DNA of 52,266 nucleotides from Lachnospiraceae bacterium (GTDB taxonomy: Bacteria; Bacillota; Clostridia; Lachnospirales; Lachnospiraceae): the NCBI GenBank assembly GCA_021202635.1, contig JAJQCQ010000052.1, positions 1-52,266 on the forward strand. The letters run 5' to 3'. Made by a program: the position numbers and the translations under genes. Below are positions 1-7,910 of the stretch, piece after piece. Each line of letters begins with the position of its first letter. The stretch's first letter is position 1. A model generated the notes under the pieces. The model did not search any database. It was not told the origin of the DNA and was given only the letters and a program-made list of their open reading frames with translations.

Positions 1-288
1 CTATATATATTATAGATCATTGTTTCTTGTTGTCAATATTTATTGTTTTTAAATTCATTATTCTGTAGAATAAAAATTGTTACACAGTGTGGTAAATCGA
101 GTAGGAGGCGGCTTGCCGAGTCCTACTCGTCTGCGCCGTTGCTGAGCGCCAGTGGCGCTCGTTTAGCAACGCCAGAAGCGGTAACGTAGACCCGCTCCTG
201 GCGTTAGCCAGAAATATCCTTACGCGGCATGTGCATCCCCCGGAGGTTTTTGTCCGATAGGGAAGTTCAGAGAACTTTCCTATTGGGC
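1..288. other. Gene-free left edge with structured repeats
   Basis: No plausible gene is seen here. The first 100 bases are very AT-rich. From about 100 on the DNA is a chain of GC-rich inverted repeats, listed separately at 138-170 and 191-295. The tannin operon terminator begins at 289, so this stretch lies beyond the transcribed unit. What continues to the left of base 1 is unknown. Confidence 0.7.
138..170 (-). repeat. 33-nt structured hairpin, copy 1
   Basis: Read on the minus strand, an outer 6-bp stem (GTTGCT with AGCAAC) encloses a one-sided AAAC bulge and an inner 7-bp stem (GAGCGCC with GGCGCTC) closed by an ACT loop. A second copy at 35570-35602 has the same length, bulge and loop. 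The two differ at six positions, and these make three compensatory base-pair exchanges. The function is unknown; both copies are intergenic. Confidence 0.8.
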
Positions 289-295
289 AAAAAAA
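191..295. repeat. Composite dispersed repeat, copy A
   Basis: Two blocks recur elsewhere in the window. Bases 191-236 match 24509-24556 at roughly 85 percent by eye, sharing GTTAGCC and CCTTACGCGGC. Bases 229-295 match 26931-26998, sharing TGTGCATCC, CGGAGG, GGGAAG and CTATTGG. The second block folds as an imperfect hairpin of about 15 bp (CCGATAGG with CCTATTGG, one wobble pair). It looks like a small extragenic repeat family rather than a gene. Confidence 0.65.
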
Positions 296-326
296 CTACC
301 AGAAAGACTTATCCTCTTTCTGGTAG
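289..326 (-). terminator. Rho-independent terminator of the tannase/lpdC operon
   Basis: On the minus strand a perfect 12-bp stem (CTACCAGAAAGA with TCTTTCTGGTAG) with a 7-nt loop is followed directly by seven T. It starts 23 bases after the lpdC stop codon. Confidence 0.95.
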
Positions 327-349
327 CTCTTTTATTTCAAATAATTATT

Positions 350-1825
350 TTAAAACAGCTCCGGCACCCACTTTTTTGGATCCACATCCATGAATTTCGC
401 ACGCTCAAACCGATCCTTCTGGTCGTATGGTACCGTGCAGTCGAAGATCGCCTTGCACGCCACGCCGGTCGCGCGGATGTCCGGATGGTAAGCAGGATTG
501 TTGGACGGGTCGAGCGGATGGCACTGCACGCCCGGAATCATGATAATATCCTTGTCCGCCTGGAAGCGGGTGGTCATTGCCCACATCACATCCTTGATGT
601 CAAACGGATCGACGTCCTCATCCACGAGGAAGACATGCTTAAGCTCCGCGAACGCGGAGAACGCAAGCAGCGCGGCCTGGCGCTGACGCCCCTCGTCGGA
701 CGGCATGGATTTTTTAAACTGCATGATCGCGATATATTTTCCACCGCCGGAGGATGCGCAGTAAACGTTCTGCAGCTTGCCCGGCATAGCCTTGTCTACC
801 ATTGTGAGGATGCTCGCCTCGGTCGGGATGCCGGCCATGGAGACATGCTCCTCGGACGGTCCGATGCAGGTCTGCATGATCGGATTTTTGCGTGTCGTCA
901 CGGCTTTTACCTTAATCACGGGCAGCGCCGGGTTAGCCGGTCCGCAGTAGCCCGGAAACTCCGGCATCGCCTTGCCTGTGCCGGAATTGATATCCTCCTG
1001 GATGCGTCTGCCCGGAAGGACCTCGCCCTCTATGACATATTCCGCATTCGCGATCGCACGCTCATTGATGGTCAGACATTTTACCAGCTCGACCGGCTGC
1101 TTGCGGATCGCGCCCGCCGCCTGCAGCTCATCGTAGCCCAGCGGCGTTGTCGGCGGCTCAAAGCAGGACGCAATCTCAATCGCCGGATCCACACCGATCG
1201 AAATCGAGATCGGAAGCGGCTCACCCTTCGCCTCAGCCAGCTCAAAGAAATGACCGATATGGCGTGCCCCCGGCTGGAAGAAGATCGAAATCTCATCCTT
1301 GCTCTGCAGGCACATCCGGTGAATTGTCACGTCAGACGTGCCGGTCTCCGGACTGGTCGCGTAGCACATGCCAAGCGTAATGTACGGGCCTGCGTCCTCT
1401 TCGGTATTGGTCGGAGCCGGCACCAGCTTTCTCACATCAAAATCCGGATCGGTCGCCAGATGAACGACCTCCTGGCATTTCGCCTGCTCCCGCGGAATCT
1501 CCACCGGCGGAATCGGATTGGTCACACTGTCTTTCAGCAAAAAACCAAGCCGCTTCGGGTCACAGTCCAGCAGTGCGCCGACTCTCTTGCGGCTCGCCAA
1601 AAGCCCAATCAGCACCTTCGCGTCCGGATGACCCTTTACGTTGTTAAAAATCATCGCCGGTCCTTCCTGCGTCGGACGCTGTACGGTACCGCCGGCTCCC
1701 ACATGGCGGTAAACGCCGGAAAGCTCCGCCATCGGCTCCACTTCCACGTCCGTCTCCACCAGCTGCCCGGGCATGGATTTCAAAAGCTCCAGCGCCGAGC
1801 GAAGATCGGTTACTTTGTTTGCCAT
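350..1825 (-). CDS. lpdC: Gallate/protocatechuate decarboxylase (UbiD family, LpdC type)
   Basis: A 491-residue cytosolic enzyme expected to decarboxylate gallate to pyrogallol using prenylated FMN. The sequence closely resembles what I know of Lactiplantibacillus plantarum LpdC over its full length. Shared landmarks are the N-terminal ETDVEV and AELSGVYR, GAGGTVQRPTQEGPAM, DAGPYIT, DVTIHRM, FEPPTTP, IGPSEEHVSMAGIPTEAS and DVMWAMTTRFQAD. Glutamates of the EYVIEGEV stretch match the conserved UbiD active-site acids. The ATG at 1825 is chosen over a frame 16 codons longer because AGGAGG lies just upstream and the family begins here. It follows the tannase by 38 bases, so released gallate can be used at once. 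No ubiX/lpdB flavin prenyltransferase gene is in the window, so the cofactor must be supplied from elsewhere. Vanillate or 4-hydroxybenzoate decarboxylase is a less likely alternative. Confidence 0.93.
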   Translation of the reverse strand: MANKVTDLRSALELLKSMPGQLVETDVEVEPMAELSGVYRHVGAGGTVQRPTQEGPAMIFNNVKGHPDAKVLIGLLASRKRVGALLDCDPKRLGFLLKDSVTNPIPPVEIPREQAKCQEVVHLATDPDFDVRKLVPAPTNTEEDAGPYITLGMCYATSPETGTSDVTIHRMCLQSKDEISIFFQPGARHIGHFFELAEAKGEPLPISISIGVDPAIEIASCFEPPTTPLGYDELQAAGAIRKQPVELVKCLTINERAIANAEYVIEGEVLPGRRIQEDINSGTGKAMPEFPGYCGPANPALPVIKVKAVTTRKNPIMQTCIGPSEEHVSMAGIPTEASILTMVDKAMPGKLQNVYCASSGGGKYIAIMQFKKSMPSDEGRQRQAALLAFSAFAELKHVFLVDEDVDPFDIKDVMWAMTTRFQADKDIIMIPGVQCHPLDPSNNPAYHPDIRATGVACKAIFDCTVPYDQKDRFERAKFMDVDPKKWVPELF

Positions 1826-1863
1826 TTTTGTTTCCTCCTGTTCCTTTCCTATACGCATTTCCA

Positions 1864-3606
1864 CTATCTGCAAATACTCTCGATCCAGTCACACACCTCG
1901 CCCGGATAGTCTGCCTCACAGTGCGGCTTGTCCCATACAAGCGCGTAATCCACCGGCTTCCCTGCGTTTGCCAGCTCCAGTGCCAGCGTCATACCAATCA
2001 TAAAGGAGGTATCTGCGTCGCTCGCGCCGACACGCACACGATAGTATTTCGCCTGATCGGATTGTTCTTCTGTGCCGATGAAATTCAGCGGGTTGTTCAG
2101 ATATTTCTGGCGGGTCAGACCTGTGTCTCCTGTTGCCAGCACATACGCCGGATAATAGGTTCCATACTCCTCCGGGAACTGCGTCTTCAGGGATTCAATT
2201 GCCTTCGCAACATCGGTACTGAAATGAACCGACGGCTGCTGGGGTGTCCCGTACACTTCATTTTCTCCGCTCTGGCAATTCAGAATATCAAAGGAGGTAC
2301 ACGGCTTCATCCTACGGCGGTGGTTCAGCACGTAAGTATCCAGATCAGAGACCTTTGCCTGTGATTCATCCCAGGAAAGCCACCCGCTCTTATCTTTCCC
2401 CTGCAGCGTAATCATTGGCGGCTCAAACGGCGGCGGCGTCGGCACACCCTTGGGCGGGCGGGAAAGCATATTCCCTAATGTGGGCGGTTCCAAAGGCAGA
2501 TCGCCATCCGCTCCGCCGACCGGCGGCTTATTCAGCGCTACGCCAGGACCGGCATGTCCCTGCATCAGAGAAACATCGTCCGGTTCGTCATCGTCCTTGC
2601 CGCCCTGCGGCGCCATCGTCTCATAGGTATAGTTTCCTTTGATATAATCTTCCGCCGAATACTGCTCCGGAAGCTCACCCTTTTCCAGCTTCGTCAGGAA
2701 TTTCGTCGCAGACTCGTCAATCCTCGCCATCAGATAGTCATACGCACTGCCGCTTCTGCCATTGGCATTCAAGCTCAATGCTTCCCCGGTTTCCGGATTT
2801 TTCAGGCCAAGGCTGTTAAAATACCGGATATAACTGTCGCTGAGTCTGGCTGAAAGTGCTTCCTCAAATGGCGTCATGACACCGCCCGGACCCGCCGGGG
2901 ACGGCTCGTTTTCTTTATCAGCCGAGAACATCCACTCGTAAGCGAGATCCGCGTGCTCCAGATCAATGATCGGGCAATAAATCTGCGCCGCGTAGACATC
3001 GTCACGCTCATCCATGAAAGCACCGGACTCTTCCAGATAAGAATCATAGTTTTGATTGTTTCCGGTCACAGCAAGCAGGGAGGACATCGCCCCGCCCGCG
3101 CTCCAGCCGACAGAAATAACCTTTTCCATATCGCCCGGCAGCACAGCCGCGTTGTGGCGCAGGAAACGAATCACCGTCTTCAAATCCACCAGGTTCGACG
3201 GAATCTTACCGCAGCGCTTTCCGTCCGCGTCCTTCGACTCACGCCCGCGGTTCCCACAGGTCACATAGACAAAGCCGCGCTCCAGGTACTGCGGTCCGAA
3301 GCAGCGCGGGCCGCCCAGCCACATATGCGGCATCTCCATATAGCCCGCGGAATTGTTGTTCATAATCACCGGAGCCGTCGCGGCCGTAAAGCCATTCATG
3401 CTGCCCTCCGGGTCAATCACGCCGCCCTCTTTCATATAAGGCGCCGGTACAAAAATACTGAGCCGCTGAAATTTCGGCGTCGTCGCTTTCGGCGTATAAA
3501 GCACATCCTCCAGGCACCAGCACTGGTACTTCTCATCAAAGAACCATTGATTCTGAACCTCCGCTAATTCCATTGTTTTGTTGATCATGGGAATTGATTC
3601 AACCAT
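1864..3606 (-). CDS. Tannase (tannin acyl hydrolase), alpha/beta hydrolase
   Basis: A 580-residue serine esterase predicted to cut galloyl esters and release gallate. The nucleophile elbow is GWSAGG, with Ser169, close to Ser163 of L. plantarum TanLp1. The C-terminal DADTS region (Asp530 or Asp532) and His562 in WDKPHCEADYP complete a tannase-like triad. There is no signal peptide, so it should act in the cytosol on imported small esters. The protein is about 110 residues longer than lactobacillar tannase. The excess is largely a Pro/Asp/Gly-rich, probably disordered insert at about residues 330-405, between the nucleophile half and the C-terminal catalytic residues. The start at 3606 has AAGGAGG 11 bases upstream. 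It is the first gene of an operon with lpdC, and that pairing is the main reason for preferring tannase over feruloyl esterase, which shares this superfamily. Confidence 0.87.
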   Translation of the reverse strand: MVESIPMINKTMELAEVQNQWFFDEKYQCWCLEDVLYTPKATTPKFQRLSIFVPAPYMKEGGVIDPEGSMNGFTAATAPVIMNNNSAGYMEMPHMWLGGPRCFGPQYLERGFVYVTCGNRGRESKDADGKRCGKIPSNLVDLKTVIRFLRHNAAVLPGDMEKVISVGWSAGGAMSSLLAVTGNNQNYDSYLEESGAFMDERDDVYAAQIYCPIIDLEHADLAYEWMFSADKENEPSPAGPGGVMTPFEEALSARLSDSYIRYFNSLGLKNPETGEALSLNANGRSGSAYDYLMARIDESATKFLTKLEKGELPEQYSAEDYIKGNYTYETMAPQGGKDDDEPDDVSLMQGHAGPGVALNKPPVGGADGDLPLEPPTLGNMLSRPPKGVPTPPPFEPPMITLQGKDKSGWLSWDESQAKVSDLDTYVLNHRRRMKPCTSFDILNCQSGENEVYGTPQQPSVHFSTDVAKAIESLKTQFPEEYGTYYPAYVLATGDTGLTRQKYLNNPLNFIGTEEQSDQAKYYRVRVGASDADTSFMIGMTLALELANAGKPVDYALVWDKPHCEADYPGEVCDWIESICR

Positions 3607-3691
3607 TTGTAAAATCCCTCCTTATTTCATCTGCTCGTTCTGACAGGATGATTCACATGAATAGCACGCTTATCTGCCCTGAACAATTCTT

Positions 3692-3720
3692 ATCATACTA
3701 CCTTTTTCCATATCTGTCAT
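3692..3720 (-). promoter_or_regulatory. Sigma-A-type promoter of tannase-lpdC
   Basis: On the minus strand ATGACA, a 17-base spacer and TATGAT. Transcription would start near 3685, giving a leader of about 80 nt before the tannase ATG. The motif AATTGTTCAG (minus strand, 3679-3688) covers the predicted start point and recurs upstream of the neighbouring esterase and symporter. Confidence 0.65.
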
Positions 3721-3767
3721 TTTCTATTTCGATCTAGTTTATGCAAAATACGAGTTACGCTACATCT

Positions 3768-4727
3768 TCAAAGGTTTTGATCCAGCCAGCTCCACAGCAA
3801 TTTCATATTCCAGTCGCTGGAATACTCTTTATCCTCGTGATCTGCATTCGGCAGCGGTACAAACTCCACGCGCCCGGCTCCCAGCTTCTGACAAATCGCA
3901 TTAACAAAGTTCACGCTCTGCATAAAAGGCACAAGGCGATCCATACAGCCGTGTTCCACCAGCATCGGAGCCATTTTTTCATTGATGTAGGTAGCCGGAT
4001 TTGCTTTCGCCAGCCATTCGTCTGTAAGTTCTGACAAAGCGCCGCCCATATAGCTGCTCTCCGCCGATTCCGGTGTGTCATGATCGGCAAAGCTCACCCC
4101 ATTCGCGCGCGCCTGGTCATCCATTGGGCGAAAATCCATTGGCCCAAACTGGTCAACCGCCGCCTGTACGGTGCAGTCGCCGTCAAAACTCAGCCCTTCC
4201 TCGCCCGGAAACGCTCCGTTCGGAATGTTCATGCCCATGATCGCCGCAAGATTCCCTCCCGCGCTGCCGCCCAGAGCACAGATGCGGTTCGGGTCAATCG
4301 AATACTTCGCAGCGTTTCTGCGAAGGAACCGAAACGCCTCCCTGCAGTCCAGAACAGCAGCCGGAAAAATTGCCTCGCCGCTAAGCCGGTATTCCACAGA
4401 AGCGATCGCATAGCCATGGTGAAGCCCCTGCAGATAGGTATCCATATGGTCATCCCTCTTATCGCCCATGCCAAATCCGCCGCCGTGAAGATGCACTACC
4501 AGCGGAAACGGTCCATCACCCTCTTCGGGCAAATATAAATCCAGGCATTGTGCCTTTGACTGATTTGCGTATGGAATATCCAGATACTTTCTTTTTACCC
4601 AGCTGATATCTGCCATCTTCATTTCGAACCCGCCGCCCGGTTCTCCCTCCGGAGCATCGGAAAAACGAAGAGAGCCCTCCAGGCTGTCATAGTCCTCTAC
4701 GCCAAACGTTTTTTTATCCTCGCTCAC
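3768..4727 (-). CDS. Alpha/beta hydrolase, hormone-sensitive-lipase type esterase
   Basis: A 319-residue cytosolic esterase. It has the HSL-family oxyanion motif HGGG (in HLHGGGFGMGD), the nucleophile elbow GGSAGG, an Asp in CMDRLVP and a His in NADHED near the C-terminus, so the triad is complete. The start is GTG at 4727, preceded by GTGAGG. The first in-frame ATG is 36 codons later and would remove residues before the fold, so GTG is preferred. It lies between tannase and a GPH symporter, which suggests it cleaves a phenolic ester or deacylates an intermediate of the same pathway. The exact substrate cannot be read from sequence. Small feruloyl-type esterase or carboxylesterase are fair alternatives. 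Confidence 0.82.
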   Translation of the reverse strand: MSEDKKTFGVEDYDSLEGSLRFSDAPEGEPGGGFEMKMADISWVKRKYLDIPYANQSKAQCLDLYLPEEGDGPFPLVVHLHGGGFGMGDKRDDHMDTYLQGLHHGYAIASVEYRLSGEAIFPAAVLDCREAFRFLRRNAAKYSIDPNRICALGGSAGGNLAAIMGMNIPNGAFPGEEGLSFDGDCTVQAAVDQFGPMDFRPMDDQARANGVSFADHDTPESAESSYMGGALSELTDEWLAKANPATYINEKMAPMLVEHGCMDRLVPFMQSVNFVNAICQKLGAGRVEFVPLPNADHEDKEYSSDWNMKLLWSWLDQNL

Positions 4728-5001
4728 TTTTTCCTCACTTTCTAAGAAGCTGTCGGCCTACAGCTTCATACATCCTGCACCGTCTGAAACGGGAATCGCA
4801 GGTTTTAAAACCTCGCCGCAGCCAATAAAATTCCTTTCGCACCAAAGTCCTCGATTTGCTTCGCAAATCGGAACATACCACAACTGCCGGGGCAGCCGAA
4901 GACCAACGCTTCCGCTGTCCCGGCATCGGGAATGGTACAATTTACGTTATTCTATATTCTGAACAATTATCGGGAATGCACCTATACAAATACGATTCCG
5001 G
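4728..5001. other. Intergenic region with two palindromes
   Basis: This 274-base gap holds no gene. It contains a hairpin at 4746-4767 (GAAGCTGT with ACAGCTTC, 6-nt loop) just before the esterase start, and another at 4852-4870 (CGATTTGC with GCAAATCG, loop TTC). AATTGTTCAG on the minus strand at 4959-4968 is identical to the sequence at the tannase promoter. A weak TTGTTC/TAAATT promoter for the esterase may overlap it. Confidence 0.5.
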
Positions 5002-6363
5002 TTACTTCGCCAGAGCCGCATCCTTCTTCGCATTTGCCTCACGATATTCAGGAGCATATTTCTCGACATTTGTCAGTATTACAAGAATAAGAATAATCAC
5101 TCCGAAAATCGCGCCCATATACGTATAGTTGAATTGAATCGCGTTGACCGCAGCCTCAGTCTGTGTTTCCAGAGTCGCGTCATATCCGGCCGCAGCCAGA
5201 ATCCATGCACACATACCGGAGCCAAAGCCCATACCGATCTTGGAGCCAATCGACTGTGCGGAAGAAATCAGACCTTCTGAACGCATACCGAACTTCCAGT
5301 ATCCATACTCAACCACGTCCGGAACCAGAGCAAACACCGCGCTCAGCAGCGGACCGGCACCCAGTGAACGAATGATGACACCAATAATAATCAATGTAGT
5401 ATTCGTTCCTGCCAGACCGGCGATTACAAAGCCGATAATCAGCAGCACCGCACCGATCTCCAGGAAAAACTGCTTCGACCATCTATTGGAGATCGCCGGC
5501 ATCAGAAGCAGAATGATGATGCCCGGCGCCTGACCAGCTGCAATCAGGGTAGACATAAACATCGGATTGTTCAGAACCGCATTGCAGAAATAAGTCTGTG
5601 CAGCAATCGCATTTGCGTTCATCAGAAGGCTGAACACACCGATAAGAAGCAGCAGCCAGAAATACTTATTCTTTAATACAGACGGGAGCTGCTGTCCGAT
5701 GGTCGGCTTCGGGCCTGCATCCACGTTCTCTTTTGATTCTCCCTCTTCCATTCCGATTTCTTTGTTAAGCAGACCGGAAATCAGAATCAGGCCTCCCGCG
5801 ATCAGACCAAGGATGATACTCGACCAGTGCCAGCCCAGTGCCAGTACCAGCGGAGTAATCGCTGAACCTGCAATCAGGCCGATAATATTGTTTCCAACAG
5901 CGGAAAACGTGGCCAACATCGTACTGTCCTGCGGGTCACGCGTCATCAGCGGCAGCATAGCTGTATTCGCGATACCGAAAATCGTATAGACAATCACGGA
6001 CATGAATATGTATGTGAGGTAAGCATAAACCAGCTTTGTACCATCTGCCGCTCCTACGGGCACATGCATCAGCAAAACCATACCCAGGAAAGTCAGCGGG
6101 CCGGACAGGATCAGCCAGGGGCGGGCCTTGCCCCATTTTGTATTCGTCTTGTCTACCACCATACCCATTAACAGATCACTGAAGCCATCAAAAATACGGC
6201 ACACTACAAACATGGTGCCGATCGCCGCTGCGCCCATCAGTGCGGTGTCCGTGTAGTAGCTCAGCAGGAAAGCAGCGCCAATCTGGCTGAAAATGTTACC
6301 ACCGCCCGTGCCAAGTCCGTAAACGGTTTTCCGCCACAATGGGACTTTTTTGTTCGTACTCAT
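5002..6363 (-). CDS. GPH-family cation symporter (glycoside/pentoside/hexuronide type)
   Basis: A 453-residue membrane protein with about 12 hydrophobic segments. The first cytoplasmic loop carries the GPH (MelB/LacS/UidB) signature: RIFDGFSDLLMG, then DKTNTKWGKARPW. The family imports glycosides with Na+ or H+. The ATG at 6363 has AAGGAGG nearby and removes a 14-codon artificial extension. It lacks the C-terminal IIA domain of LacS. Its position in the tannin cluster, divergent from a LysR gene, suggests uptake of a galloyl glycoside or related phenolic. The true substrate is unknown. Confidence 0.88.
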   Translation of the reverse strand: MSTNKKVPLWRKTVYGLGTGGGNIFSQIGAAFLLSYYTDTALMGAAAIGTMFVVCRIFDGFSDLLMGMVVDKTNTKWGKARPWLILSGPLTFLGMVLLMHVPVGAADGTKLVYAYLTYIFMSVIVYTIFGIANTAMLPLMTRDPQDSTMLATFSAVGNNIIGLIAGSAITPLVLALGWHWSSIILGLIAGGLILISGLLNKEIGMEEGESKENVDAGPKPTIGQQLPSVLKNKYFWLLLLIGVFSLLMNANAIAAQTYFCNAVLNNPMFMSTLIAAGQAPGIIILLLMPAISNRWSKQFFLEIGAVLLIIGFVIAGLAGTNTTLIIIGVIIRSLGAGPLLSAVFALVPDVVEYGYWKFGMRSEGLISSAQSIGSKIGMGFGSGMCAWILAAAGYDATLETQTEAAVNAIQFNYTYMGAIFGVIILILVILTNVEKYAPEYREANAKKDAALAK

Positions 6364-6448
6364 TTGTAAAACCTCCTTCTTTTGTTGATGATAGATTTGG
6401 GTCAACCGTACTTCTCGGTCACGGCTGGCTTCTTTAAAATCTAAATAA

Positions 6449-6477
6449 ATTATAAACTATACAAGGTTGACAAGCAA
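6449..6477 (-). promoter_or_regulatory. Promoter of the GPH symporter gene
   Basis: On the minus strand TTGCTT, a 17-base spacer and TATAAT. Its -35 box overlaps that of the divergent LysR promoter by one base, so one bound regulator could affect both directions. AATTGTACAG (minus strand, 6487-6496) lies just upstream, where a LysR activator usually binds. Confidence 0.7.
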
Positions 6478-6495
6478 TTCAAATTCCTGTACAAT
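6467..6495 (+). promoter_or_regulatory. Promoter of the LysR regulator gene
   Basis: TTGACA, a 17-base spacer and TACAAT, close to the sigma-A consensus. Transcription should start near 6502, giving a leader of about 70 nt before the ATG at 6571. Confidence 0.8.
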
Positions 6496-6497
6496 TT

Positions 6498-6512
6498 ATT
6501 CCAGAATGGAAT
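6498..6512 (+). promoter_or_regulatory. LysR-type operator, T-N11-A dyad
   Basis: ATTCC-N5-GGAAT, a 15-base dyad fitting the T-N11-A rule of LysR regulators. It covers the predicted transcription start of the lysR gene, a position expected to cause autorepression. Confidence 0.6.
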
Positions 6513-6570
6513 TGTGAAATATATCTGGATTACTTTTATAAATCAATTTTGCTTTGTGAGGTTTTTACAC

Positions 6571-7539
6571 ATGAATATTGAATACTTTCGTGAATTTACC
6601 GTCCTCGCGGACTGTTCTAATTATCTGGAGGCCGCTGACCGGCTTTTTATCGGTCAGTCGACTCTGTCCAAGCACATTATGTCCATGGAAAAAGAATTGG
6701 GCGTTCCACTGTTTGAGCGCACTTCCCGGAAGGTTTCCCTGTCAAAATATGGCAAGCTTCTGCTCCCCTATGCCAACACGATCGTCCAGACACAGTATAG
6801 CTACACCTCTACCCTGCAAAACGAACTAGAATCCGAACGCGGACGTGTGACCGTTGGCACCATCGCCGCCACTGCAAAATATGGCATTACCGGCCTGATC
6901 GCCGATTTTAAGAGAAAATATCCCAGCAGCAGTATCCAGATGTTTGAGGGCGACCCGAACGATCTGGCCTCTCAGCTTCGGGAGCGCAAATGCGATGTCA
7001 TTTTTGCACATATGCCGGAGCGGGAGCTGATGGCTGAAACAGTTCAGCGCATTCATTATCTGGATGACTCTCTGGTCTGCATTCTTCCAAGGAAACATCC
7101 TCTCGCCGGAAAAAAGGAGCTGCGTCTGGAGCAATTGCGGGATGAGACCTTTGTCGCACTCGAAGAAAATACGACCATTCATCAGCTTATTCTTGACAGC
7201 TGTTATCGGGTCGGGTTTTCTCCAAAAATTGCATTTATCTGTCATCGTGTGGACAGTGTTCTGGATCTGGTAACAAAGGGAATGGGCATTGCGATCCTGG
7301 CGGAGTATATGACAAACCGGCCGGAGGACGGCAATTTCCCGGAGAACGCTCCGTTCGCGGTCGCTTCGATTCTTCCACACACGACGATATCCGTAGACCT
7401 CTGCTATCGGGATCAGAATGATCTTTCGCCCATGGCCAGACGTTTTGTAGAACTGGTACAAAAAAAGTGGAGACCGGCATTCCTGCGGAATTCTGATCTT
7501 TCACCCTCGCGGCCGAGTTTGAGTTTCCTGCGAACGTGA
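6571..7539 (+). CDS. LysR-family transcriptional regulator (TanR-like by context)
   Basis: A 322-residue LysR regulator. Residues 1-60 form the winged helix-turn-helix (MNIEYFREF, AADRLFIGQSTLSKHI, ELGVPLFERTSRKVSLS), followed by a linker helix and a periplasmic-binding-protein-like effector domain from about residue 90. The ATG at 6571 is chosen over an upstream start because LysR proteins begin with this motif and GAGG lies 9 bases before it. The gene is divergent from the symporter and shares its regulatory region. Tannase and gallate genes of L. plantarum are also under a LysR regulator, so a role in sensing gallate or another phenolic is reasonable inference. Its C-terminal tail after about residue 300 is poorly conserved in type. 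Confidence 0.9.
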   Translation: MNIEYFREFTVLADCSNYLEAADRLFIGQSTLSKHIMSMEKELGVPLFERTSRKVSLSKYGKLLLPYANTIVQTQYSYTSTLQNELESERGRVTVGTIAATAKYGITGLIADFKRKYPSSSIQMFEGDPNDLASQLRERKCDVIFAHMPERELMAETVQRIHYLDDSLVCILPRKHPLAGKKELRLEQLRDETFVALEENTTIHQLILDSCYRVGFSPKIAFICHRVDSVLDLVTKGMGIAILAEYMTNRPEDGNFPENAPFAVASILPHTTISVDLCYRDQNDLSPMARRFVELVQKKWRPAFLRNSDLSPSRPSLSFLRT

Positions 7540-7575
7540 TCGGATAAATAGAAAACACAAAATATCTTTCCGAAA

Positions 7576-7825
7576 CTATATTTCCAGCGAATCCGATCTC
7601 AACAAAAAATCAAATACATTCATGATCAAAATACCCTCCTCATTATAAAACGGCTTCGGTGTATTTGATGTGATGACGATCTTCTTAAAGGAATCATTTA
7701 TTTTGGTAAACGGTCGGATTTCCTGTGTCATCTTTTCCTCCGTTTCAAGCGTATACGCCGATTGAATATAGTATTTCTTTGAACCCTTAATGCATATAAA
7801 ATCTACTTCCAGGCGTTTTTTTATT
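7576..7825 (-). pseudogene. C-terminal remnant of an AAA ATPase with DUF4143 domain
   Basis: The minus strand encodes about 82 residues running from KKRLEVDF through GSKKYYIQSAYTLETEEK to EEGILIMNVFDFLL, then a stop. This is the typical end of the widespread ATP-binding proteins with a DUF4143 C-terminal nuclease-like domain. The ATPase domain and a start are missing, because an in-frame TGA lies immediately upstream. It is a decayed relic between the LysR and HAD genes. Such genes are often gained and lost by horizontal transfer. Confidence 0.8.
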
Positions 7826-7872
7826 CAATTACAGTTTATGCAAAAAATCTGATTTCCCTCTCCCTTGAAATA

Positions 7873-7881
7873 TGCTATACT
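7873..7881 (+). promoter_or_regulatory. Extended -10 promoter of the HAD gene
   Basis: TGC directly before TATACT forms an extended -10 element. No good -35 box is seen. Transcription would begin near 7888, about 23 bases before the ATG. Confidence 0.55.
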
Positions 7882-7910
7882 GACCGCGGCAAACAAGGAG
7901 GAACACGATC

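Noticed and set aside
241-288. Second terminator for the tannase/lpdC operon
   Set aside because: The hairpin is good, but on the minus strand no T-run follows it. The preceding stem at 289-326 is a full terminator by itself.
1864-3606. Feruloyl esterase as product of the tannase-like gene
   Set aside because: The two share one superfamily, but pairing with a gallate decarboxylase and the spacing of the catalytic residues favour tannase.
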